Shown piece after piece: positions 32,848-44,223 of a DNA stretch of 64,000 nt. The translations under genes and the position numbers were made by a program. This DNA is from Ryuthela nishihirai (lineage: Eukaryota > Arthropoda > Arachnida > Araneae > Heptathelidae): the NCBI GenBank assembly GCA_038380435.1, contig JAWZYU010000025.1, forward strand, positions 31,782,707-31,846,706, written 5' to 3'. The notes beneath the pieces were generated by a model, which did no database searches, was not told the origin of the DNA, and saw nothing but the letters and a program-made list of their open reading frames with translations. The number at the start of each line of letters is the position of its first letter. The stretch's first letter is position 1.

Positions 32848-33222
32848 TGTTGGGTTGTTTTACCTCTGAGCGGCACTTTTTTGCACACCATGGGACATTT
32901 TTTGCACACATGGACCCCGAAGGCTCAGAGGTTGAGGGAGGGGATCCACTGGAACAGCTGATGGGAGACAGATGGTAGCCTCCCGTCAAGGCCATCCAGT
33001 GTGTTCTTTATTGCTCACAGGGTATGGCTCTCCCGCACAGTGGACCACGGCTTAACCTCCATCCGACGGATGGCGGCCTTTCCAAGCCCATCGGTGTCCC
33101 CTACTGACCGTGTGCAGGCTGGGGAATTTTGCTCAGATAAATCTCAACGCTCACCTAGCTGGGACTCGAACCTGGGAACTACAGATTATGAGCCTGGCGT
33201 GCTACCGACTGAGCCACCCCCT
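32848..33222 (-). mobile_element. SINE1 copy with internal deletion
   Basis: Reverse copy; the GGCTAAATGGCCAGGTCACA block is replaced by a short repeat of TTTTTGCACAC. tRNA-like head at the right. Confidence 0.87.
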
Positions 33223-34019
33223 GAAGGTTTGGTTTGATTTGCAAAGTTTTCCAAATCGAAAGAGTTTCGAATGAAGGTGGGGGCCGATACCAACTCAATC
33301 ACACAATAGTCCCAGATGTGACAACTGACCAATGAAGAGTCTTATTGCCAGTGGCAGCCTCCCCCTCCCATTTAGTTCATGTTCAAAACCCCGCCTACAT
33401 CCGCCAAAGCTTCCACCGCCCTCAATGAGGTCACGTCGCCAGGACCCACGCAGCCCGTAAAGCTGCATACGATGTGACTAAATGATAACGAGGGGAAAAG
33501 GTGTCTGACTGAGCCTCGTGCGAGCATTAGGTCACACCATAATGACCTTAGCAGGTGTTCTCGAGATTTTACTAGAACGCATGAGGAGACAAGTAATTGA
33601 TGCCATTGTCGAATTGTGTCGCGGGAAAAGGGACTTGCTTTTTTTCGCACTTAATTTCGGGAGGACAACGAGGACTCAAGGACCTGCTTTTGAAGTGACG
33701 CTCTTTTTCGAGCTAACCAGGCGTGGCCTATTTGTTCCGTCGGAAGATTCAAACTGCAGCCGTTATATTCTTTGCGGTTTTATGGCGCACTAGCAACTGA
33801 CACCCTAGAGGGTATCTCGGTAATCCGTGATTGGTTTTTCCGGTTTTAGGATTAATCCTGAGTCAGTAGCGTACTGATACGCCCCGCAACCCTCGCTGTT
33901 AGCGGGAACCGCTGCAAAAAAAAAAGAAACGAATTTATGGAGGAAAGACATAAAGCTAATAAAAGAATAGCCCAGAAATTAATCGGAAGATAATGGATCA
34001 TGAACAACAGCGAATAAAG
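33223..34019. other. No recognised gene
   Basis: Unusually GC-balanced at 33380-33800, with overlapping ORFs of about 90 codons on both strands (33518-33793 plus, 33372-33650 minus). Neither shows a domain or codon pattern I can defend. Confidence 0.35.
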
Positions 34020-34545
34020 ATGAATCGTGAACACTCAGCAATTAAAAATGGATCGTCGACAATCAACGAATAACAATGGATCATGAACAATCAACGAACA
34101 AAGATGGATCGTGAACAACTCAACGAACAAAGATGGATCGTGAACAACTCAACGAACAAAGATGGATCGTGAACAATCAGCGAATAAAGATGGATTGTGG
34201 GCAATCACAGAATAAAAATGGATCGTGAATAATCAGCGAATAAAGATGGATCGTGAACAATCAGCGAATAAAGATGGATTGTGAACAATCAGCAAATAAA
34301 GATGGATCGTGAACAATCGGCGAATAAAGATGGATCGAGAACAATCAGCGAATAAAGATGGATTGTGAACAATCAGCAAATAAAGATGGATCGTGAACAA
34401 TCAGCGAATAACAATGGATCGTGAACAATCAGCGAATAACAATGGATCGTGAACAATCAGCGAATAAAGGTGGATAGTCCGAATAAAGATGGATCATGAA
34501 CAATCAGAGAATAAAGATGGATCGTGAACAAGCCATGGAAGGATG
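34020..34545. repeat. 28-bp minisatellite
   Basis: About 18 units of GATGGATCGTGAACAATCAG plus CGAATAAA at 28-bp spacing, with AGCAAATAAA and GATTGTGAAC variants. It runs directly into the 3' end of a Tc1 transposase fragment. Confidence 0.92.
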
Positions 34546-35250
34546 AATTTGGGTCAGCAACGATGTTCAAATACTCCGTGTCGTTTAGATGTCCTTCGAT
34601 GAGTATCAGGGTGCGTAACGTGTGCCAGGAAAACATTCTCCACGCCATCACACAGCCCACCAGCTGCCTGTACTGTTGACATCAGACAAGATGCCTCCAT
34701 TATCTCATGCTGCTTGTGCCAAATTATCATCCTTCCACCAGCATGATGGAAAAGGAACCTTGATTCGCCCAACCAGGCTACCTTTTTCCAGTCCTGAATG
34801 AACTTGGAGACTGGGGAAACTATAGTGCACGTGTCGATGCTCCTGCACCCACTGGAGAGGCACTTGCGTCTTCTTCCCAATGATAACATTAAAACTCGAC
34901 ATGGTGGGCGGCTGTTGTAGCCCATCCACGACAAGGTTCGATACATGGTGCATTCGGAGATGACCTTCTACACACCACTGTTTAATTCTGTTGTGATTTG
35001 CTGGGTTGTTGGCAGTCTGTTCGCTTGCATGATTATCGTCAGCCTCCTTTGATCCCTTTGATCCAGAAGCTGTTTTCGTCAACAGGATTGCCGAACACTG
35101 GTAGTTTGTAGCTGTTTGCACCATTCTCGGTAGTCCCTTGAAATGGTTGAGCGTGAAAAGAACAGGAGGATGGCATACCTAGCACCAACTATCATGCCAT
35201 GTTTAAAGTCGCTGATGTTGCTCGTTTTGCCCATTCTGACGCTCAGTCCA
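34546..35250 (-). pseudogene. Truncated Tc1 transposase
   Basis: The minus strand shows, in order, a helix-turn-helix piece (DQRRLTIIMQANRLPTTQQI, about 35060-35000), MGYNSRPP, then DDE-core landmarks: KKVAWLGESRFLFHHAGGRM (about 34790-34735) and VMAWRMFSWHTLRTLI...LNDTEYLNIVAD (about 34650-34560). Tc1 transposases are about 340 residues; the C-terminal third is missing because the coding sequence ends in the 28-bp minisatellite. The first catalytic Asp appears changed to Gly (WLGES for W.DES), and frames shift. Inactive. Confidence 0.83.
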
Positions 35251-35489
35251 ACTCTAACTGATTCATGAAGAGCTGGTCTGGTGATTTACCGTGGTCATCA
35301 TTCTCTGTTTGTCGGCCCATTGTGGCCACGTGGCGTATTACGTGTTGGAATGAACCATTTATATGACGAGGGTGGTGTTCCTAATAAACTGGCATTTCAT
35401 TGTTTATGTTTTGATATGAATTCTTACAATGTGAATGGAGGTCACCTCACAATTTTTTGACTAGACAGTCAAGCGTCCCGACATGGAAG
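35251..35489. other. Probable Tc1 5' flank, end undefined
   Basis: Sequence upstream of the transposase that may include the element's outer region. I find no matching inverted repeat because the other end is lost. Confidence 0.35.
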
Positions 35490-35760
35490 CGTAATCGGCC
35501 CTTCTAGAAGCATCGGCATTGCTAATAATCAAGTCTGGGGAAATCAAGACGGATTAAACTGCTGATTCAAAGTGCTAGGCTAATGTGTTTGAGCCCAGGG
35601 GGCTTGAATGTTGGGAGGATAACGAGTTGAATCTCCGAGGCAATAAAGTTGTAATAAAGTCATCGGTGAGTTGAGTGCAGCGACCGAGGGCGGTTGCAGT
35701 AGGAAGTTACCTCACGAAGCATTTCTTCACCTGGAAATTGAAGGGGAAAGTCCAGCATAT
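35490..35760. repeat. Dispersed repeat, possible solo LTR
   Basis: Related to 14400-14757 (shared TTTGAGCCCAGGGGGCTTGA-like block). It contains CAATAAAGTTGTAATAAAGT, compatible with a poly(A) signal region in an LTR. Ends are not resolved. Confidence 0.4.
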
Positions 35761-35774
35761 ACATAAGGTATATT

Positions 35775-36632
35775 GTACAGTCGCTCAAAAAAGTATCCGA
35801 ACACTATGGTTGATTACAGAATTCAGAAAAAATATCTGACAACGATTTTTTTTAGAAATTAGTGATCTGGCAACCTTCGTGTCACGTGACACGAAGGTTG
35901 CCAGATTACTAATTTCTAAAAAAATCGTTGCCAGATATTTTTTCTGAATTCTGTAATCAACCATAGTGTTCGGATACTTTTTTGACCGACTGTAGGTGGT
36001 CATATTATTTTGATACTAGATCGTGTGGGCTCACTCACGGAAATATTGAGCGTGCGCAGTTACCGTTCAGAGCAAACTGGAGCGTGTGCAGTAACTGCAC
36101 ACGCTCCAGTTTGCTGTGAACGTTTCCAGATATTTTTCCTGAATTCTGTAATCACGTGACACGAAGGTTGCTAGATTACTAATTTCTAAAAAAATCGTTG
36201 CCAGATATTTTTTCTGAATTCTGTAATCAACCATAGTGTTCGGATACTTTTTTGAGCGACTGTAGGTGGTCATATTATTTTCATACTAGATCGTGTGGGC
36301 TCACTCACGGAAATATTGAGCGTAATTTTCACAGTGTTCGGATACTTTTTAGAGCGACTGTAGGTGGTCATATTATTTTCATACTAGATCGTGTGGGCTC
36401 ACTCACGGAAATATTGAGCGTGTGCAGTAACTGCACACGCTCCAGTTTGCTGTGAACGGTAACTGGAGCGTGTACAGTTGCTGTACACGCTCCAGATATT
36501 TTTCCTGAATTCTGTAATTACGTGACACGAAGGTTGCCAGATCGCTAATTTCTAAAAAAAAAATCGTTGCCAGATGTTTTTTTCTGAATTCTGTAATCAA
36601 CCATAGCGTTCGGATACATTTTTGAGCGACTG
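35775..36632. mobile_element. Cluster of palindromic foldback modules
   Basis: Starts TACAGTCGCTCAAAAAAGTA at 35775. A full palindrome ends at 35993 (GACCGACTGTA). Spacer modules (AGGTGGTCATATTATTTT, GATCGTGTGGGCTCACTCAC) alternate with further right arms ending GAGCGACTGTA at about 36264, 36362 and 36630, and with the double palindrome GTGCAGTAACTGCACACGCT. This is the densest set of inverted repeats in the window. Confidence 0.88.
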
Positions 36633-36781
36633 CACCATCTACCTGCTATTAGATTATAGTGATTAGTATTAATCTTCGCCTAGATTACCAGATAGCCCAG
36701 TATTATATACTGTATGGATATTAAGAATAAATTGTTTTCATTCCCCCTCTGCTGGAGTTGTTTGGCTTTATAAATCTGTGG

Positions 36782-37128
36782 GTTTGGGTTGTTTTACCTC
36801 TGAGCGGCACTTTTTTGCACACCATGGGCTAAATGACCAGGTGGACTGGAACAGCTGTTGGGAGACAGATGGTAACCTCCCGTCAAGGCCATCCAGCGTG
36901 TTCTTTAACGTGCACAAGGTATGGCTCTCCCGCATAGGGGGCCACGGCTTAACGTCCCATCCGATAGACGGCGGCCTATTCCAAGCCCATCGGTGTCCCC
37001 TACTGACGGTGGGCAGGGCGGGAAATTTTGCGGAGACAAATCTCAAAGTTGAACCAGCTGGGACTAGAACCTGGGAACTAAAGATTACGAGCCCAGCGCT
37101 CTACCGACTGAGCCACCCCCCGCCCCAA
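36782..37128 (-). mobile_element. SINE1 copy with 13-bp TSD
   Basis: Flanked by TATAAATCTGTGG at 36769-36781 and 37129-37141. The body has an internal deletion at GACCAGGTGGACTGG. Confidence 0.94.
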
Positions 37129-37228
37129 TATAAATCTGTGGTATCAATCAAGAATCTGCAACGCAGGATGCGAACCATAAGAACATTACAATTGACAAGT
37201 AGACAAGACAAAAGCAACCATCGACACT

Positions 37229-37407
37229 AGGGGTTCTCAACGTGGGGTACGAGGTAAAATTTTTGGGGTACGCCGTGAAAGCTCAAAAGTCGCTAGATAT
37301 ATGTTAGATAAAACTATAGTTATATATATATCTATACAAGGGGTACGCCTGTTACATACACATTTCCAGGGGGTACGTGAAACATAAAAGATTGAGAACC
37401 ACTGACA
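37229..37407. mobile_element. Short hAT-like element
   Basis: Ends CTAGGGGTTCTCAACGTGGG and AAGATTGAGAACCACTG are inverted repeats over the GGTTCTCAA core. The interior carries GGGGTACG words repeated in both orientations. Too short for a transposase; the 8-bp TSD is not clear. Confidence 0.6.
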
Positions 37408-37466
37408 TAGACTATTTAAATATTCGTTTAATATTATTATTCGTTCAAAAAAGATAATTTATTAGT

Positions 37467-37684
37467 ACAGTCGCTCAAAAAAGTATCCGAACACTATAGT
37501 TGATTATAGAGTTCAGAAAAAATATCTGACAACGATTTTTTTTAGAAATTAGTGATCTGGCAACCTTCGTGTCACGTGACACGAAGGTTGCCAGATCACT
37601 AATTTCTAAAAAAATCGTTGCCAGATATTTTTTCTGAATTCTATAATCAACCATAGCGTTCGGATACTTTTTTGAGCGACTGTA
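37467..37684. mobile_element. Complete palindromic foldback element
   Basis: A clean single unit of about 215 bp: TACAGTCGCTCAAAAAAGTA at the left, GAGCGACTGTA at the right, TA at each end, arms nearly perfect over their whole length and centre TCACGTGA near 37576. It serves as the type copy for the family in this window. Confidence 0.93.
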
Positions 37685-38480
37685 CCTACTTAAAATCAAT
37701 TTTTCTATTATCTTTTAAAAGAAAAAAAAAAGATTGACAGTCTACAGACGACAAAGTAAATCCAATAGCTTGATTTTTTTTCCTAGCAAATTAAAACAAA
37801 CTGAAAGAGAATTTTTCGAGATAAAAGTTTGTAATTGACATTAATTTAAAATTTCATTTTTTTTAATGTCTGCGTAGAATATCATGAACCTTCTAAGGGG
37901 TACATGTTAAAAATAAAACAAATTTGTTAATATGTTTACTGAATTATCAGTCAAATATTTTTCAAATGCAATTGGAAGTATTTTGTGTGCCTCAAGGACT
38001 TTTTAATAAGACTATTTTTTTCTAACTTCTTTTCTTACTTTAGTAACACTAGGTAAAACAAACTGAAACTTTTTTTTATGACATTGATCAAATAGGACGT
38101 TTTTAACTAATTTTGTGGTGCTAAATTCAAATATGGCTGTAAAAAATCTGAAGAACGTCCAGTTTTTTCTTTCTTTTTTTTAATTACGGATTGATGTATT
38201 TCAAATTTTAATGAATACGCATATATGGGAAATGAAAATAAATGTGACTATTTTATTAAATTGCAACTTAAAACTCATTAATTAATTACATGATTACAGT
38301 GAAAAAATTAGAAACATCATAGTTATAGTCCACTGAATGTAAAGTAACAAATGAAATAATATTGAAACGCAAAATAAGAAAATATGGGTAAGGATCTTTT
38401 ATACTTACAAGATGTTTATTTTTGTCTTTTATGTGCTGAGGTATCTTCCTTCTGCAAGAACCAGCAGTAGTCACCCATCA
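37685..38480. other. AT-rich, no gene seen
   Basis: Runs of A and T; GTCTACAGACGACAAAG near 37740 resembles GTCTGCAGACGACAAAA near 63470. It lies just beyond the readable C-terminal end of the neighbouring pseudogene. Confidence 0.4.
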
Positions 38481-40198
38481 TTGCTAGTTTTCCTCTTTGT
38501 GATTCTCCAGAAAACCCTGGACCACAGACATGAAGGATTTCCATACAGCGCACTCCTTCATATTCAGTTTTTCTTCGAAGACAGTATCATTCAGTAGCTT
38601 CTTGATCTTAGGACCAACAAATATCCCTTCTTTGAATTTGACATCACTTAGTTTTGGAAAATTTTCCTTCAAGTGTAAAAACCCTTTACCAGTTTTGTCC
38701 ATATGCTTTACAAAGTTTTTCATTACCCCAGTTTGATATGTAGTGGTAGGAGCAAAACATCAGAGGGGTTAATTAATACCTTAATATCAAAGGAGTAATA
38801 GAAGCTTGTACCTCACATTACTTTTTCCAGGAATAAAAACATCTCTTTTGGGCCCGTCTTTTGTAGTATTCCTTTCTGGCCCTACTGTGCCACAAACATA
38901 GAAAACAGCAATATTTTGTGAATCTTCATTGGAAACCGAGCAAGAGAAATATGACTTTTAGGTCACCACATATTTTCCACTTAAATGGCCATATTTTATA
39001 GCAGTGAGTATTTTTTTCGATGCTTTCATAAGTTTCCTTCATTCCCACAGCGTGTGTTACTGGAATGGAAGGTTTTTGGTTTCCTTTATGCCAAAGGACA
39101 GCTTTTAGGCTGAATTTTGACGAATCTATAAATAACCGCCATTCCTTAGGGTCGTGAGTTGTTCCAATTTCTTCCCATCAGTCCTGAAATATCTGTGCAG
39201 AAACACAAACCATGTTGTATCTCGTAATAAGCAGATAAAGCCAAATTTCTCTTTCTGAACAGAGAAATTCTGAGACCCTTGGCCAGAAGATTCCACTCTT
39301 GAATCTAAAACCTCAGTTTGTTGTTTGGAAAGTCCTAGGTCTCGAACAAGATCATTTAGTTCATTTTGCTGAATCAGATTGAGGCTCGTCTAACTTTTTA
39401 GGGGTTTATGTAGGCTCAGGATCTGTGTGTGCCTCAAAGTTTTCCTCTGATGAATGTGAATCCATCTCCTCCCAGTTTGTTGGAGGTGTCGGTATAAAAA
39501 GATCTTCTCCATGAGGGTTGGGTTGGGTTATTTTACCTCTGAGCGGCACTTTTTTGCACACCATGGGCTAAATGGCCAGGTCACATGGACCCCGAAGGCT
39601 CAGAGAAGGTTGGGGGAGGGGACCCACTGGAACAGCTGTTGGGAGACAGATGGTAGCCTCCCGTCAAGGCCATCCAGCGTGTTCTTTAACGTGCACAGGG
39701 TATGGCTCTCCCGCACACGGAGCCACGGCTTAACGTCCCATCCGACGGACGGCGGCCTTTCCAAGCCCATCGGTGTCCCCTACTGACCGTGGGCAGGGCG
39801 GGGAACTTCTCCATGAGGAATTGGCCTTATGGCTGAAGACACATTTGGATATCGTATTTTGTTTTTGTTCTTTTTTGAAAAACCCGACACTTTAGTTAAA
39901 CAAAAATAGCAATTATGCAAGTGAGTAGTTGGCTCACGCCAAACCATTGGAACTGCAAAGGCCATGGATTTTATCTTACCTTTCAACCATTCACTCAGGG
40001 CCGCAAAGCACGAAATGCAGCACACATGTGGAGCCCATGTTTTGTCCTGATCTCCAACATGACATCCAAAATACAAGTTGTAGGCTTTATTTACAATCTT
40101 TGCCAAAGAACGATCCTGGATTTTAAAATATAATTTCCACACACATAACAAAACTTATCTGGCACATTAACATATCCGCGACGCTGACTTTGTGCCAT
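38481..40198 (-). pseudogene. Pseudogene of an expanded arthropod protein family
   Basis: Start ATG at 40198 (MAQSQRRGYVNVPDKFCYVC). Readable blocks follow in family order: AYNLYFGCHVGDQDKTWAPH (about 40080-40020), PFAVPMVWREPT-like, HNCYFCLTKVSGF; after a SINE1, NWEEMDSHSSEE; then EWRLFIDSSKFSLKAVLWHK and MKETYES (about 39160-39030), WKICGDLKVIFLLLG and TKYCCFLCLWHSRAR (about 38990-38870), and finally MKNFVKHMDKTGKGFLHLKE to ENHKEE (38723-38484). I know this as a large uncharacterised family in arthropod (and hydra) genomes with Cys/His-rich blocks; its biochemical role is unknown to me. Stops, frameshifts, the SINE insertion and loss of the C-terminus show it is dead. Confidence 0.8.
39517..39805 (-). 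mobile_element. 5'-truncated SINE1 inside the pseudogene
   Basis: Flanked by CTTCTCCATGAGG at 39504-39516 and 39806-39818, an exact 13-bp TSD. The tRNA-like head is missing. Removing one TSD copy rejoins readable pseudogene sequence. Confidence 0.96.
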
Positions 40199-40618
40199 TT
40201 AAACGCCAAAATTCACTCTCCAACGTACAGCATGTGTTCCTCCTACAATGAAAGCAACAAGAATGGCGGTCTGAGGTTAGTTTACTGTCACGTGTTTTCT
40301 CCCACTTGGCAATCAGTGTTGTCAGCCACAAAAAAGTAAAATATATAGTATAAAATATCTCCATCCGGTAAAGCTTAAAAAAAAAACGAAATCAGGGGTT
40401 AAAAGAGAGTCATCAGATAAAGATGGCCGAATGAAAGGGTCTCGGCGGTAAAATTATGGAAGTTGAAATATGTACGACGTTCAAGGGTTAAGCAGGACAA
40501 GAGATTAAAATGTGTTTAACGGTTAAAATGGTGTCACAAAACTCGCACTTAGGTTTATCGTCCGCCCGAAGAAGAAATGAATGAATGATAAACGAATGAC
40601 CTAAGTGGAGCTGAGCAA
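40199..40618. other. No recognised feature
   Basis: 5' flank of the pseudogene; AT-rich with a few GC-balanced words and no clear promoter. Confidence 0.35.
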
Positions 40619-41173
40619 GTACAGTGGCTCAAAAAAGTATCCAAACACTATGGTTGATTACAGAATTCCGAAAAAATATCTGGCAACGATTTTTTTAGTA
40701 ATTTTAAATTTTTTTTAGTAATTCTGTAATCACGTGACACGAAGGTCTGGCAACCTTCGTGTCACGTGATTACAGAATTCAGGAAAAATATCTGGAGCGT
40801 GTACAGCAACTGTACACGCTCCAGTTACCGTTCACAGCAAACTGGAGCGTGTGCAATTACTGCACACGCTCCAGTTTGCTGTGAATGGTAACTGCACATG
40901 CTCAATATTTCCTTGAGTGAGTCCACACGATCTAGTATCAAAATAATATGACCACCTACAGTTGCTCAAAAAAGTATCCGAACACTATGGTTGATTACAG
41001 AATTCAGAAAAAATATCTGGCACCGATTTTTTTAGAAATTTGTGATCTTTCGTGTCACGTGACACGAAAGTTGCCAGATCACTAATTTCTAAAAAAAAAA
41101 AAATCGGTGCCAGATATTTTTTTTGAATTTTGTAATCAGCCATAGTGTTCGGATACTTTTTTGAGCGACTGTA
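40619..41173. mobile_element. Compound palindromic foldback element
   Basis: Left module 40619-40965 with the double palindrome (GTACAGCAACTGTACACGCT, GTGCAATTACTGCACACGC); right module 40966-41173 is an almost complete palindrome ending CTTTTTTGAGCGACTGTA. The same two-module order is seen at 17118-17608. Confidence 0.88.
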
Positions 41174-41727
41174 CAACTCCCTCCTTGCACTTCCTGCGAA
41201 AACAAGACTGCCACGGTTTGACAATGGGCTTGATCTCGAAAAGCTTGTTACCAACCTGTTCAGACCAATCTCTGCCACTGTGCCCGGAGCTCAATGGGAA
41301 AACATGCTGGAAGTCCAGGTATGAAACCAGCAGTGGAGAATCAGACAGCGGCGTGGCTGACTTGGCAACCCCACACGACCTTAGAACTGGTCGTATGGGT
41401 GATAGAAGACGTATATTTGATCTAAGACGTATATTTGATTCATTAAGCGAACTCATGTTTAGAGTAAAGGGAATTCAGTGCCCGTTGTCCCACCCACCAC
41501 GGAATCCAAAAAGGGACGCCCAATCAGACTCCAGGACTGCTCGGGCACCATACCCACACAACCAGTGAGCCAAGCCCTCACAACTAAATAAAGAGGAAAA
41601 AAGAAAAATGTGAAAAACTCACTAGTTTTTACAAAACAAAATAAGCGAAAAAATAATGAAATGTGAGAAGCAAACACGCCTCACAAAAGAAATAAAACTA
41701 CAAAACAAATAAATATGTGGGTTTTTT
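41174..41727. other. Unassigned GC-balanced stretch
   Basis: A plus-strand open frame to 41568 has no recognisable domain. AGACGTATATTTGATCTA/TTCA is duplicated at 41408-41440. It might be a host transcript fragment, but nothing proves that. Confidence 0.3.
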
Positions 41728-41868
41728 TCTAGAAATTAATGATCTGGCAACCTTCGTGTCATGTGACACGAAGGTTGCCAGATCACTAATTTCTGAAGTC
41801 GTTGTCAGATATTTTTTCTGAATTTTGTAATCAACCATAGCGTTCGGATACTTTTTTGAGCGACTGTA
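41728..41868. mobile_element. Truncated palindromic foldback element
   Basis: Only the innermost part of the left arm remains (TCTAGAAATTAATGATCTGG), then the centre and complete right arm to GAGCGACTGTA. Confidence 0.85.
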
Positions 41869-42190
41869 CGATACTCCATTGAACCTGTCACTTATTAAAT
41901 TAAAGACATGTATAAATGTTGACACATTGATATTTAAAAGTAATTTTTATAATAATTTCTCCAGAAGGGAGCATTTTGGGAATCGTATATTTCTGAGAGA
42001 GAAACTAATGAATATGTTACATTTGCATATTTATTTCTGTAATAATTTAATTGTATAATATTAATATATTTATATAATATTTTTATATACGTTTTATAAT
42101 CATAATGAATTCATTTTTATGATCGTGCTCGCAAGATATGGTTTGCTAAAGCTTGATATAGAGGAGTATAATTTTTTTACTATTGACAGA
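41869..42190. other. AT-rich, no feature
   Basis: TA-rich sequence (TTAATATATTTATATAATAT) with no ORF or known repeat. Confidence 0.4.
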
Positions 42191-42194
42191 ATAT

Positions 42195-42400
42195 ACAATA
42201 AAATAAATAAATACCCCCTCAAGCAGCTGCTTGCCACAGAGGTCTGACAGGAGCCTGTCAGTTTATATACCACAGTAGAAGGTCTGTGAGGATGGCAGGA
42301 CCTCAGCAGAAAAACGACACATACATCCATGCCTTACCCGGGGATCGAACCCAGGTCCCTTAGATCAGTATCCAAGCACGCTAACACTCGGCCATACAAT
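42195..42400 (-). mobile_element. SINE2 copy
   Basis: Reverse copy from AATAAATACCCCCTCAAGCA to CTAACACTCGGCCAT. ATACAAT occurs at both flanks (a 7-bp candidate TSD). Confidence 0.88.
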
Positions 42401-42780
42401 GCATTAGAGAAAATATTACGGTACTTTCATGTAGTACTATAATCAGGCCCGGATCTAGAAAAAAAAAGGGGGGGGGGTGCGTGAAAGTGACGCAATCAAG
42501 CCAGGAAAAGATAAAAGGAAACTTTTTTGCTTCGTTTTAGAATTTTTTTTTAATTTTCTTTAAAAATGCCATTCTCAAAGGAGGGGGGGATGTCGCCATT
42601 GCCATCCCCCAGATACGACTGCTTTTCAACAGTATGCGTTTAATATCTGAAGAATTATAGCAGATGAAATGACATAAATATTCGAATAATAACCAGGGCT
42701 ACTTTTTTACAAATTCTTGCTTATACTAAGGGTGTTCAAAACAAAAAGTTCTTGACACGTGTCTGTAGATTTGTAATCGT
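42401..42780. other. No gene; possible DNA-element fragment
   Basis: GCCCGGATCTAGAAA plus a G-run near 42446-42480 and GGAGGGGGGGATGTCGCCAT near 42580 resemble parts of an unnamed repeat also hinted at 8812. Confidence 0.35.
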
Positions 42781-43113
42781 TCCTCCAAAATTAACGAGCA
42801 TAGATGCCGGAAGGAAGTACTTTGAAAAACAGCAAAAGTCTTGTTGAGGTTAAGTGCAATGGTTTTTGTTCTGCATATCAAGACCTTTTTGAAAGCCCCT
42901 CTTAGTTACACCCATTTTACTTTCATTATTGGACTCTTAGTTATCCCATGTTGCCTTTATCAACCATCCACAAATCAGATCAATCTCTTAGCTTGTCTTT
43001 AAAATGCTTATTACAGACAACCTCTAGAGTTTGAATGTTATTCGCGCATTCTTCTGGAATCACAGCAATGTCAGTGTTATACCCTCTTTGAATTTCCGTC
43101 TCTCTTTCAAGAC

Positions 43114-43501
43114 GAGGGGTATGGGTGGCTCAGTCGGTAGCGCGCCAGGCTCATAATCTGTAGTTCCCAAGTTCGAGTCCCAGCTGGGTCAGCGTTGACA
43201 TTTATCTCCGCAAAATTCCCCGCTCTGCCCACCGTCAGTAGGGGACACCTATGGGCTTGGAAATGCCGCCGTCCGTCAGATGGAACGTTAAGCCGTGGTC
43301 CCGTGTGCGGGAGAACCATACCCTGTGCACGTTAAAGAATACGCTGGAAGGCCTTGACGGGAGGCTACCATCTGTTTCCCAACAGCTGTTCGAGTGGGTT
43401 CCCTCCCCCAACCTTCTCTGAGCTTTCGGGGTCCTTGTGACCTGGCCATTTAGCCCATGGTGTGCAAAAAAAGTACCGCTCAGAGGTAAAACAACCCAAC
43501 C
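43114..43501 (+). mobile_element. SINE1 in the Tigger core, 10-bp TSD
   Basis: Flanked by CTTTCAAGAC at 43104-43113 and 43502-43511. It separates the second DDE block from the AVIP block. Full length. Confidence 0.94.
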
Positions 43502-43844
43502 CTTTCAAGACATGTGATATCTGTATGCATCGCATACTAGAAGACAAGGAAGGAAACTGAAATTTTCCAGAATGTGTTCTGCATCGCCTGAATCTTCCTT
43601 TTTATTCCATAGAATTTACGGTTTCAATTCAGCTTCATTTCTCTAGTTTCCAGCATGATTGTAACACGGAATTTATCATGACCGGTAATTTTCACGGACA
43701 CAGACTTGGTACCGATAACATCAACAGTAATATTAGTAACCATATCGAACCAAACAGATGTCTCATTCATAACTATTACATTAGTATCATATATTTTCTT
43801 CTTCTTTATTATTGACATACTTCATAAAGGATACTGTCAGTCAA

Positions 43845-43905
43845 CAGTTCCGGGTCTTTTTCCGCCACCTGTTAAACATCTGTGGCAACCAGCTGCTTGA
43901 GAGAA
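43845..43905 (+). mobile_element. SINE2 tail fragment
   Basis: CCTGTTAAACATCTGTGGCA and AACCAGCTGCTTGAGAGA match the SINE2 3' region; head absent. Confidence 0.6.
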
Positions 43906-43917
43906 TATTTTTTTTTT

Positions 43918-44222
43918 CGCAGTGGGTCGCGCGCCAGACTACTCGTAATCTGCAGTTCCCTGGTTCGAGGTTTATCTTCGTAAAACCCCTCACTCTAGAC
44001 TCGGTCAGATACGGGACATAAAAGGGGTTGGAATGGTCGCTATCTGTCGGATGGGAAATTAAGCCGTGACCCCCATGTGCAGTAGAGCCATACCCTGTGC
44101 CGGTTAAAGAACCGCTGGATAGCCTTGACGGGAGGCTACCATATGTCTTATAACAGTGGCCATGTGGCCATAGTGTGCAACAACAACAAAAAAAATGCCG
44201 CCCAGTAGTAAAACAACCCATT
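43918..44222 (+). mobile_element. Diverged SINE1 copy
   Basis: Head-like GTGGGTCGCGCGCCAGACTA, B box CTGGTTCGAGG, and body blocks GTCGGATGGGAAATTAAGCC and GCCTTGACGGGAGGCTACCA. Several internal deletions. Confidence 0.8.
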
Positions 44223-44223
44223 G

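Noticed and set aside
41161..41568. Host exon of 135 codons
   Set aside because: Starts inside a foldback TIR, has no recognisable domain and no clear splice sites.
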